DNA of 5,270 nt from Candidatus Collierbacteria bacterium GW2011_GWB1_44_6 (lineage in GTDB: Bacteria; Patescibacteriota; Microgenomatia; UBA1400; MFAQ01): positions 1 through 5,270 of the forward strand of contig LCJG01000056.1 of assembly GCA_000998025.1 (NCBI GenBank), given 5' to 3'. Positions 1 through 5,270 of the stretch are shown here, one piece after another (position 1 is the stretch's first letter; every line of letters begins with the position of its first letter). The position numbers and the translations under genes are program-made. The notes under the pieces were generated by a model that made no database searches, was not told the DNA's origin, and worked only from the letters and a program-made list of their open reading frames with translations.

Positions 1-734
1 GAAGGACTGAGTGATGGACTATCACTTGGACTTTCACTCGGGCTTTCTGACGTTGAGGGTGACAGACTTGGTGATTCAGAAGGAGATATGGATGGAGAAA
101 CAGATGTCGAAGGTGAAAGACTTGGTGAAACACTTGCAGAACTACTTGGAGAAATTGAGGTTGATGGTGAAAGACTTGGAGATTCAGAAGGCGATATGGA
201 TGGAGAAACAGATGTCGAAGGTGAAAGACTTGGCGAGACACTTGCAGACGAAGAAGGGCTTACAGATGTCGAAGGACTAATCGATGGACTTTCGCTTGGC
301 GAAATACTTGGCGAAACTGATGTCGAGGGCGATAGCGAAGGAGATTCACTCGCTGACCCTGAGGGACTAACCGATGTAGACGGACTTAAACTCGGAGATA
401 TGGATGGTGAGGCGGATGGAGAAACAGATGTTGATGGCGACAGTGAAGGAGATACGGATGGTGATACGGATGGAGAGATTGACGTTGAGGGACTTAAAGA
501 TGGTGATACTGAAGGACTTACGGATGGAGAAATACTTGTCGATGGTGAAAGCGATGGGCTTTCACTTGGTGAGATACTTGGAGAAACAGATGCGCTTGGA
601 GAAAGAGATGGCGATTCAGAAGGACTTACGGATGGACTTACCGACGTCGAAGGTGACAATGACGGAGATGCGGATGGTGAAACAGATGTTGATGGCGACA
701 GTGAAGGAGATGCGGATGGTGATACTGATGGAGA
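1..734 (-). repeat. 54-bp coding tandem repeat forming the Ser-Pro stalk, about 14 units
   Basis: Residues 1001-1244 divide into units of 18 residues with consensus SPSxSPSxSPSLSPSTSV (Ile replaces the last Val in some units). Unit starts on the minus strand are at 734, 680, 638, 584 and then every 54 bases to 44. The unit at 680-639 is short (14 residues), and the last is cut by the window edge. The x positions vary among V, A, I, E, G and S, with Glu in roughly every second unit of the distal half. A higher-order 108-bp duplication is present: 45-152 matches 153-260. The array is wholly inside the reading frame and continues beyond position 1. Confidence 0.92.
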
Positions 735-3734
735 GTTGGATGAACTAGCTACCGCTAATTCAGAGGTGGGAGGGGTAAAACTCGCGCCTGTCCAAAGTGC
801 CGACTGAGTCAGTCTAAACTCATCCATATAACCGTCGACTCCATAACCTTCGTCAAAGTTGGCGCCTACGATAAAGTTGCCGGTATAGTTTAAAGCCCAC
901 GAAGTGAAATCAAAATCGACGCTATTTACGATTCTGGTACCGTTCCAATATGTATATAAGTTATTTCCATGGCGTATGGCGGCAGCGTGGTACCAGGTGT
1001 TTGTCGCTACGGTTATTTCACTATATACGGGATTTTGACCACCATTTGCGTATTCAAAAACCAAATTGTAAGCACCTGCAAGGTTGAAAATTTCAAATAG
1101 AAACCAGTGAGTAATGTCTGTTCCCTGAGACATTAATACGACTTTCGAATCAACTGCAGGTAGAGTGTCGAAACGTACCCAAAAATCATAAGTCCAGTCA
1201 TTACCGGATATCATATTAAAATCAGCATGATCAGCTGTGTAAATGTAGTCGGTTGTGCCATCAAAAACTCCCGAGGCGGAGCCAAATTTCTGTTGAGCTG
1301 TAGATTGTTTTGCGTTTCCCGAGGCTGTCCATGTTTTTCCGTACTCATCAACAAAGGTTGTTGAGTCGTTATCTCCATTCATGTGGAGCAACACTAAAGT
1401 ATTAGTGGGGGGAGTACTTGGAGAAACGGAAGGTGAAATCGAAGAAGATGGAGAGAGACTCGGCGAGATACTAGGGCTTGCTGAGGATGAGGGACTTAGT
1501 GAAGGTGATAGCGACGGAGATGCAGAAGGACTAACGCTGGCTGAACCAATGGTTTCCTTAAATGAAATTATGCCCAGAACACAGCCGTCAGTAATATCTA
1601 CATCACATTGTGCATGACCGGTGAAAGTTGAAGTAAAAATTTTATACCACGATTTTGTATATGATGCCCAGATCGTTTCGGTGGCAGCGACATCGTTGAT
1701 TTGGAAATTTGTAGTTCCTGCCATGGTGTATTCGCCGTAGCCTCCAAAAACTACTGTTTCACCATCAAACGTGGTAATGTTGGGCGAAGTAGCTGTAGAG
1801 GCGGTTGAAGCATTTCCGGCGCTGTCATCGTATTCAAATCCGGTTGGGCTGTTAAATTCCCAGACAGTCATTCTGGGGTATGCACCCCCGGAAGGTAGGG
1901 TGGCTGTAAAGGTCTTGTCTCCACCGTTAGCTGATAGTAAATAAAACCATTGGCCGAAAGGTTGTCCGGTGTCCTTCTGGTATCTACCAGGAGTGCTTAG
2001 AGTACTTGTTCCATCTGAAACAGATGAGTCAGCCTCTGTACCGTTTTCCCATTTTGTCCAAATGACGATTAAATTTCCCGCCGTTACCCCAGTCAGAGAT
2101 ACTGAGGCAGTATCTGAGGCGTTACTTTGAATTTTGGTGATGCTGGTTGGGGGTGATGAGGGGGAGACGGAAGGCGAAATCGAAGAAGATGGAGAGAGAC
2201 TCGGCGAGATACTAGGGCTTGCTGAGGATGAGGGACTGAGAGAAGGGGAGTTTGATGGACTATTGGAAGATGACTGGCCGGTACTCGGGGAAATCGAAGA
2301 AGATGGAGAGAGACTCGGCGAGATACTAGGGCTTGCTGAGGATGAGGGGCTGAGAGAGGGGGAGTTTGATGGACTATTGGAAGATGATTCTGCAGCTGGA
2401 GCTATCGCTATGGCGGACAAAACTACAGTACCCGTGTTTCCATTTGTCTCGGTGTTGGTGATAGTGGTTGAACCAGTAGGGAATGCTTCGGCACAGGTTG
2501 GAACTATCCCGTTATAGGTGGCGTCATTTAGTTCTGTGGCGTTTGTCCAGGCGTTTGTCGCACCAGCATCGGCTACTGAAACTGCAAAGACAGCATCTCC
2601 GTTTTGAGTGGCCATTGAACCGGTGGTAGCATTACCATCTGTTTGTTCACTTTGACCGGCTGTTAACCTTATTGATGTACCACCTAGATAAAAAGCAACA
2701 TAGATCCTTCCACCGAGGGTAACAGATGCTCCCCAGTTCCAAGCAAAAGTTTGGGAGCCTGTTGGTGGGCTGGCTTTGGAGTAAATTGCGGTAATGTCAA
2801 AGGTGGATCCAGTATTTGTTAGCTGCCAAGTAGAACTTTGTCCACCGATAGTAAAAGTCGACGAGGAAAGAGTGAGTGCACCGCTAGTATTCACAACTCC
2901 GACTCCAACAATCATTATCGTTGCATCAGATGGGACGGTAATAGATTGAGAACCGGAGGTGGCGCTCGCATCGATTACAGTTAAACTCCCTGTCCTTGTA
3001 ACCGAGGGCGGCGGCGTGGAGGGTGAGACACTGGGTGAAATAGATGACGAAGGACTTGCAGAACTGGACGGTGAAAGTGAAGGCGAATTGGATGATGAGG
3101 GAGTTAAATCCGTAAAAATAATCCAAGACATCGCCCCGTCTTCTAGGCTAGTAGCTGATGTACAAGTTCTAGTTGCTGTTCCTGCTGTGGTAGAGGTGGC
3201 GGTGCTAAAACCAAAAGCTCCTCCATCAACATCTAGGTCTTCTGTAAGTCCAGACCATGTATCTTGCCCACCAGTTGCACCAGCACGTCCTATTACTGCT
3301 ATCATTCCACCACCTGCCGCTATTGTCGTTGAACCAGTAGTGAGCGGGTCGGTGGCGTCCATGTCAGTAGAACCGTCATTGCCAGCAGAGGAATACGCAC
3401 CGTCAGAAACATTGTAAACACAAATGTGGTTTTGAGTATTACTAGGACTATTGGTTGTAAATGTAACTGCTACTGTAGCAGTAGTACCCGTAGGGTAGGC
3501 AAGGTAGAAAATTTGTGCATATACACCACCAAAATTACCTGCTGAACCAGCGTTCATGGACACACCACCTAAGGTACAAGAAGCTATTGGGGTACTAGCT
3601 AGTTCCGAAGCTACACAAACAACTACAATTCTATTCGGATGAGCTGTACCTATGGCAGCATCTGTATATGTGGCTACATTACCTGAAGCACTTACTCCTG
3701 CGGGATTGGCGGTTTGGGTAATTGATACTGCCAT
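1..3734 (-). CDS. Giant modular Ser-Pro-repeat fibre-like protein with three beta-sandwich domains and a LamG lectin domain (3' end outside window)
   Basis: The minus strand is open for 1244 codons from ATG 3734-3732 to the window edge; no stop codon is seen. An in-frame TGA (3743-3741) lies just upstream, so this is the first possible ATG. Order of parts: predicted beta-sandwich 1 (residues 1-210), Ser-Pro linker (211-243), beta-sandwich 2 (244-448), linker (449-530), beta-sandwich 3 (531-728), linker (729-776), LamG-like domain (about 778-985), Ser-Pro stalk (997 to at least 1244). The N-terminus (MAVSITQTANPAG) is not a signal peptide and no membrane segment is visible. The architecture fits an adhesive or receptor-binding fibre, most likely of a tailed phage; a bacterial surface protein exported by a non-Sec route is the alternative. 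The reading frame and domain order are seen directly; domain names rest on remembered family patterns; the fibre role is inferred. The C-terminus, which could show trimerisation or anchoring, is missing. Confidence 0.88.
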   Translation of the reverse strand, partial: MAVSITQTANPAGVSASGNVATYTDAAIGTAHPNRIVVVCVASELASTPIASCTLGGVSMNAGSAGNFGGVYAQIFYLAYPTGTTATVAVTFTTNSPSNTQNHICVYNVSDGAYSSAGNDGSTDMDATDPLTTGSTTIAAGGGMIAVIGRAGATGGQDTWSGLTEDLDVDGGAFGFSTATSTTAGTATRTCTSATSLEDGAMSWIIFTDLTPSSSNSPSLSPSSSASPSSSISPSVSPSTPPPSVTRTGSLTVIDASATSGSQSITVPSDATIMIVGVGVVNTSGALTLSSSTFTIGGQSSTWQLTNTGSTFDITAIYSKASPPTGSQTFAWNWGASVTLGGRIYVAFYLGGTSIRLTAGQSEQTDGNATTGSMATQNGDAVFAVSVADAGATNAWTNATELNDATYNGIVPTCAEAFPTGSTTITNTETNGNTGTVVLSAIAIAPAAESSSNSPSNSPSLSPSSSASPSISPSLSPSSSISPSTGQSSSNSPSNSPSLSPSSSASPSISPSLSPSSSISPSVSPSSPPTSITKIQSNASDTASVSLTGVTAGNLIVIWTKWENGTEADSSVSDGTSTLSTPGRYQKDTGQPFGQWFYLLSANGGDKTFTATLPSGGAYPRMTVWEFNSPTGFEYDDSAGNASTASTATSPNITTFDGETVVFGGYGEYTMAGTTNFQINDVAATETIWASYTKSWYKIFTSTFTGHAQCDVDITDGCVLGIISFKETIGSASVSPSASPSLSPSLSPSSSASPSISPSLSPSSSISPSVSPSTPPTNTLVLLHMNGDNDSTTFVDEYGKTWTASGNAKQSTAQQKFGSASGVFDGTTDYIYTADHADFNMISGNDWTYDFWVRFDTLPAVDSKVVLMSQGTDITHWFLFEIFNLAGAYNLVFEYANGGQNPVYSEITVATNTWYHAAAIRHGNNLYTYWNGTRIVNSVDFDFTSWALNYTGNFIVGANFDEGYGVDGYMDEFRLTQSALWTGASFTPPTSELAVASSSNSPSVSPSASPSLSPSTSVSPSASPSLSPSTSVSPSVSPSESPSLSPSASVSPSISPSESPSLSPSTSISPSVSPSVSPSLSPSTSISPSVSPSVSPSLSPSTSVSPSASPSISPSLSPSTSVSPSGSASESPSLSPSTSVSPSISPSESPSISPSTSVSPSSSASVSPSLSPSTSVSPSISPSESPSLSPSTSISPSSSASVSPSLSPSTSVSPSISPSESPSLSPSTSESPSESPSDSPSLSP
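780..1403 (-). other. LamG / concanavalin A-like lectin domain of the fibre-like protein
   Basis: Residues about 778-985. The domain opens with TLVLLHMNGDNDSTTFVDEYG, then a GNAKQSTAQQKFGSASGVFDG segment, then DYIYTADHADFN, WTYDFWVRF, WYHAAAIRHGNNLYTYWNG and VGANFDEGYGVDGYMDEFRLT. This order (first hydrophobic strand with 'H.NG', 'kFG.as..FdG', 'dfwvrf', 'W.h.A..r.gn....y.nG', final 'g.mDE.R.t') is the signature of the Laminin_G_3 / concanavalin A-like jelly roll. Such domains usually bind glycans or other surface ligands. It is the most confidently recognised domain of this protein and the likely ligand-binding head or arm. Confidence 0.8.
1435..1496 (-). repeat. Third, dispersed copy of the linker repeat (linker 3)
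   Basis: These 62 bases are identical to 2176-2237 in linker 2, although about 590 bases of unrelated domain sequence lie between them. The block encodes the SPSSSASPSISPSLSPSSSI core between beta-sandwich 3 and the LamG domain. Flanking bases on the plus-strand left side (around 1420-1434 and 2161-2175) are also nearly the same, so homology extends a little past the perfect block. Confidence 0.9.
1551..2144 (-). other. Predicted beta-sandwich domain 3 of the fibre-like protein
   Basis: Residues 531-728. It opens with SVSLTGVTAGNLIVIWTKWENG, where the 'AGNLIVIW' strand is characteristic of a widespread beta-sandwich module. It continues with SSVSDGTSTLSTPGRYQ, QWFYLLSANGGDKTFTATL and MTVWEFNSPTGFEYDDSAGN. 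Compared with domains 1 and 2 it keeps the order of strands and is richer in aromatic residues. Three such units in a row before a lectin domain fit a spacer or binding arm. The call is by sequence pattern only. Confidence 0.5.
2176..2387 (-). repeat. Two-copy 114-bp direct repeat encoding linker 2
   Basis: Bases 2176-2273 and 2290-2387 are direct repeats of 98 bases, offset by exactly 114 bases (38 codons), with only two differences that I can find (2235/2349 and a nearby A/G change). They encode the same Ser/Pro/Asn-rich segment (SSSNSPSNSPSLSPS and on) twice, separated by a short STGQ-type junction. The offset is a multiple of three, so the frame is kept. The near-identity of the DNA points to a recent duplication or gene conversion. 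Confidence 0.93.
2391..3005 (-). other. Predicted beta-sandwich domain 2 of the fibre-like protein
   Basis: Residues 244-448. The same strand layout as domain 1 recurs in a diverged form: SDATIMIVGVGVVN, then SSSTFTIGGQSS, then AIYSKASPPTGSQTFAWNWG, then RIYVAFYLGGTS and a closing TVVLSAIAIAPA strand. The domain is flanked on both sides by Ser-Pro linkers. The shared GG turn and the P.G...F strand suggest that domains 1 and 2 are old duplicates, but overall identity is low by eye. Confidence 0.45.
3006..3104 (-). other. Ser-Pro linker 1, same peptide style but different DNA
   Basis: Residues 211-243 contain the same SPSLSPSSSASPS style of peptide as linkers 2 and 3, followed by STPPPS before domain 2. 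The codons differ widely from those of linkers 2 and 3 (for example, mixed TCA/TCC/AGT at equivalent serines). This copy is therefore older, or was not caught up in the recent homogenisation. Confidence 0.8.
3105..3734 (-). other. Predicted beta-sandwich domain 1 of the fibre-like protein
   Basis: Residues 1-210. The pattern is NRIVVVCVASE, then ASCTLGGVSM, then a Gly/aromatic stretch with AQIFYLAYPTGTTATVAVTF and a later VYNVSDGA strand. This is the layout of a beta-sandwich module often seen in modular phage and secreted proteins: a hydrophobic strand after an 'NR', a conserved GG turn, a 'YL..P.G...V.V.F' strand pair, and a final strand on a 'v.d.a' motif. Such modules act as structural or carbohydrate-contacting units; no catalytic residues are evident. 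The family assignment is by pattern memory only. Confidence 0.5.
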
Positions 3735-3737
3735 GTC

Positions 3738-3775
3738 AGTTCAAAAAACTCCTTGTCTGTTTATTTTTTTGAACT
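3738..3775 (-). promoter_or_regulatory. Perfect 11-bp inverted repeat around the Shine-Dalgarno site of the fibre-like gene
   Basis: On the minus strand AGTTCAAAAAA (3775-3765) pairs perfectly with TTTTTTGAACT (3748-3738) across a 16-base loop (3764-3749). The loop ends in AAGGAG, and the ATG follows three bases after the stem (3734). If folded in mRNA, the structure displays the ribosome-binding site in the loop and places the stem between it and the start codon. It could modulate initiation, or the DNA palindrome could be a protein-binding operator. It is not a usual terminator: the stem is AT-rich and sits inside the leader. Confidence 0.65.
3749..3754 (-). promoter_or_regulatory. Shine-Dalgarno sequence AAGGAG of the fibre-like gene
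   Basis: AAGGAG lies 14 bases before the ATG at 3734, longer than the usual 5-9. It supports that start because no other in-frame ATG is available between the upstream TGA (3743-3741) and 3734. The long spacing may be tolerated or altered by the surrounding hairpin. Confidence 0.6.
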
Positions 3776-3939
3776 AATAATGTGAGTTGCATTTTATTAT
3801 TTTGATACACAAAGAACGTTCAGTTTATATAGATTTAATTTTACTAGGGAAACAGTTAGATAACCAGAGATGTGCGAGTATAAAAATCAAAAAAACAGGC
3901 ACAAAAATTTTTTTATTTTCACAAATATTTGCCGAGACA

Positions 3940-3954
3940 AAAAACCTGGTTTTT
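3940..3954 (-). terminator. Weak terminator-like hairpin after the glycosyltransferase gene
   Basis: On the minus strand, AAAAACC-A-GGTTTTT begins eight bases after the TAA stop at 3963 and is followed by another T. It is a self-complementary run ending in U residues in RNA, but it has only two G-C pairs and an impossibly tight loop if fully paired. At best it is a weak terminator, so readthrough into the fibre-like gene is plausible. Confidence 0.25.
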
Positions 3955-3962
3955 CTAAGGAA

Positions 3963-5270
3963 TTATTTCGTAAAACTTAGGAGTCTCCTGACGTTGTCCC
4001 AACCGGGAATAGTATCGATGTTGGCCTCTTTCCAGATAGTGGGTTTTCTTCTAAATTTATCTTGAGTCCATCTTTTTCCGGTCACGTTTTTTCCATGTGC
4101 GATATCGATACTGGGAGAACCGGAATGAAATAGTTCAAACTTGTACATATCTTTCCATTTGATACGACCATGAGTCATGGGTTCGAAACCAATTCGATAG
4201 GAGAACCCTTCCTTCTCGACCATAGCAATGCGTTCTTTGTAATGTTTGATGGCGATATCGCGATAGACGCAGAGTCCGGATAAAGGACTCACGTTGTAGT
4301 GAAGTGCGAATCCGTCCGTAAGTCTCAAGAACCAGTAGTTGCTTTCGTAATACCAAATGTTTCTATCCGGAGGTAAAAAGTCAAAGTGAGAAGGGTGATA
4401 CAGGACATCATGCTCGCAGAAAAAGACAATATCGGTGTCCAGAGCTTCCAGTCCGGCTAATATTTGTTTGAACATGGTGAGATAACCCCGCTCTAGAGTA
4501 AGAACAACATTTTTTCCGAAGGGAATTGGCTTTAGGGAGACGCTAACGATTTTTTTTCCAGCCACTGCTTTTGTCAATTGTTTTTGACAGACCAACATTA
4601 ATTTTTCGTCCACTAAATTATCGGTGTAGTAGATACAGCCGATGGTGGGCGGAGTATTGGCGGTGGGTGACTGTCGTGAGGGTTGGGTAAGATTTTCGGA
4701 GATGGGGGAATGGGCTGTTGTGGATGTGGAGGCTTGGGGTGCAGGTGCAGGCGCAGAGGAGGTTGGATTTGAAGTTTGAGTAGGACTGACCGAACCCTTT
4801 AATTTTTCGATAGCTTCCGGAGTCCAGCCGGGAACAGGCATAAATTTTTCGACAAGCCAATGTAGGGGATGTATGGCCTTTTCCCATTTACCGGAAAAGA
4901 AAAGATCCTTGGCAGTTTTTTTGGCATGACTTACGGCGCTGCCGGAAAGCTCATAAGGGAAACCGAAGTCGCCTCCTTGGGTGCGGAACATGTGAGCATA
5001 CCAAGTCTTGTGATTTACCATCACCCGTCCTCCGGAAAGCCAGGTTTTGACGGCCACCTCGATGCCCTGGGAACCCCAACTCCCGAAGTTTTCATCGCAA
5101 ATGTTTAGTTCCCAGTATTTGTCTCTAGTTAACATAAAGCAAGAACCTTGCAGAGACATAGTTTCGGTAAGATCACCCTTGCCTTCTGGTCTTTTCTTAA
5201 ACTCATTAAAGTATTGAAAGTGCGGTTCTGAATCAAAACAATAAGAGGTACTTTGAGGATTGTTTTTAGC
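3963..5270 (-). CDS. Two-domain glycosyltransferase, GT2/GT27-like plus second GT-like domain (5' end outside window)
   Basis: 435 codons are visible, ending at TAA (3965-3963). The frame stays open to the window edge, so the ATG at 5159 is internal and the true start lies outside. Numbering from the edge, residues 1-159 are the back half of a GT-A glycosyltransferase: the QGSCFMLTRDKYWEL segment, then NFGSWGSQGIEVAVKTWLSGG, then the His-rich NHKTWYAHMFR. This resembles the C-terminal (Glyco_transf_7C-like) part of polypeptide GalNAc-transferases and related GT2 enzymes. The nucleotide-sugar-binding DxD should lie in the missing part. Residues about 160-208 are a Pro/Ser/Thr/Ala-rich linker. 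Residues 209-435 form a second globular domain with TDIVFFCEHDVLYH (an acidic metal-binding-type motif after a beta-strand) and a closing FHSGSPSIDIAHGKNVTGKRW segment, typical of GT-like domains in metagenomic phages. No signal peptide can be judged. Donor, acceptor and linkage are unknown. The gene lies 228 bases upstream of the fibre-like gene on the same strand, so that protein is a plausible target. Confidence 0.82.
   Translation of the reverse strand, partial: AKNNPQSTSYCFDSEPHFQYFNEFKKRPEGKGDLTETMSLQGSCFMLTRDKYWELNICDENFGSWGSQGIEVAVKTWLSGGRVMVNHKTWYAHMFRTQGGDFGFPYELSGSAVSHAKKTAKDLFFSGKWEKAIHPLHWLVEKFMPVPGWTPEAIEKLKGSVSPTQTSNPTSSAPAPAPQASTSTTAHSPISENLTQPSRQSPTANTPPTIGCIYYTDNLVDEKLMLVCQKQLTKAVAGKKIVSVSLKPIPFGKNVVLTLERGYLTMFKQILAGLEALDTDIVFFCEHDVLYHPSHFDFLPPDRNIWYYESNYWFLRLTDGFALHYNVSPLSGLCVYRDIAIKHYKERIAMVEKEGFSYRIGFEPMTHGRIKWKDMYKFELFHSGSPSIDIAHGKNVTGKRWTQDKFRRKPTIWKEANIDTIPGWDNVRRLLSFTK
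4647..4796 (-). other. Pro/Ser/Thr/Ala-rich inter-domain linker of the glycosyltransferase
   Basis: About 49 residues between the two glycosyltransferase domains are low complexity: VSPTQTSNPTSS, an APAPAPQ stretch, STSTTAHSPIS, then PSRQSPTANTPP. The segment is predicted to be flexible and exposed. Its Thr/Ser/Pro content resembles mucin-type O-glycosylation sites, but its sequence is unrelated to the strict Ser-x-Ser-x pattern of the neighbouring fibre-like protein. Confidence 0.75.

Larger units (their letters stand above)
3735..3962. other. AT-rich intergenic region
   Basis: This is the only non-coding stretch in the window. It is rich in A and T runs (for example around 3888-3917) and lies between two same-strand genes. 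It holds a weak hairpin after the glycosyltransferase stop, and the Shine-Dalgarno hairpin before the next start. I searched the minus strand for a -35/-10 pair and found only AT-rich -10-like words (such as TATATAAA near 3828-3821) without a matching -35 at proper spacing, so no promoter is claimed. No tRNA or other RNA gene is apparent. Confidence 0.7.

Noticed and set aside
1..734. CRISPR-like or satellite array
   Set aside because: The periodicity is 54 bp with no unique spacers between conserved repeats. All units are in one reading frame and encode a coherent repeat peptide.
88..807. Open plus-strand frame of 239 codons with an Asp/Glu/Gly repeat, plus similar acidic frames at 404-748, 1381-1617, 2134-2517 and 2959-3417
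   Set aside because: They are exact antisense of the Ser-Pro repeats. The six-base period of Ser-x-Ser-x codons keeps opposite frames free of stops. Outside the repeats these frames turn into unrelated sequence and stop, and no ribosome-binding site was seen.
2926..3126. Minus-strand frame of 66 codons
   Set aside because: It is an out-of-frame shadow within linker 1 and domain 2 of the large reading frame.
3736..3792. Short minus-strand ORF of 18 codons ending in TGA one base before the ATG of the fibre-like gene, spanning the hairpin
   Set aside because: It could act as a leader peptide that opens the hairpin, but it has no Shine-Dalgarno sequence and its composition is just that of the AT-rich leader. 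Not supported enough to annotate.
3787..4065. Plus-strand open frame across the intergenic region and the end of the glycosyltransferase gene
   Set aside because: It overlaps the well-supported minus-strand gene in antisense, shows no recognisable domain and reflects AT-rich sequence.
4135..4356. Minus-strand frames at 4135-4356 and 4618-4887, and plus-strand frame at 4869-5108
   Set aside because: All lie within the glycosyltransferase gene in other frames and show no protein-family pattern of their own.
5157..5159. ATG at 5159 as the start of the glycosyltransferase gene
   Set aside because: The frame is open upstream for 37 more codons to the window edge. The visible domain is only the back half of a GT fold, so this Met is internal.

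Overview
The window most likely comes from an uncultured tailed bacteriophage or prophage, or less likely from a bacterial surface-structure locus. This rests on domain content alone: there is no hallmark phage gene (terminase, capsid, portal) in view. Everything coding lies on the minus strand, as two long genes that both run off the window.

Reading in the direction of transcription, positions 5270 to 3963 hold the 3' part of a glycosyltransferase gene. Its product has the end of a GT2/GT27-like (polypeptide GalNAc-transferase-like) domain, then a Pro/Ser/Thr/Ala-rich linker, then a second glycosyltransferase-like domain. A 228-base AT-rich gap (3735-3962) follows, with no gene. It carries a weak terminator-like hairpin just after the stop codon. 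Just before the next start codon it carries a perfect 11-bp inverted repeat whose loop contains the Shine-Dalgarno sequence.

Positions 3734 to 1 are one uninterrupted reading frame of 1244 codons with no stop before the window edge. It encodes a modular, beads-on-a-string protein: three similar predicted beta-sandwich domains, then a LamG/concanavalin-like lectin domain, joined by Ser-Pro linkers. It ends (in this window) in a Ser-Pro stalk of at least 248 residues in which every second residue is serine. The stalk is built from 18-residue (54-bp) tandem repeats. The protein has no signal peptide, which fits a virion fibre or other cytoplasmically assembled structure better than a classical secreted protein.

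The two genes plausibly work together. A large hydroxyl-rich lectin fibre sits directly downstream of a two-domain glycosyltransferase, which suggests that the Ser-Pro regions are O-glycosylated in a mucin-like way. That link is inference from adjacency and composition. The open frames on the plus strand are by-products of the six-base periodicity of the Ser-x-Ser-x coding sequence and are not genes.
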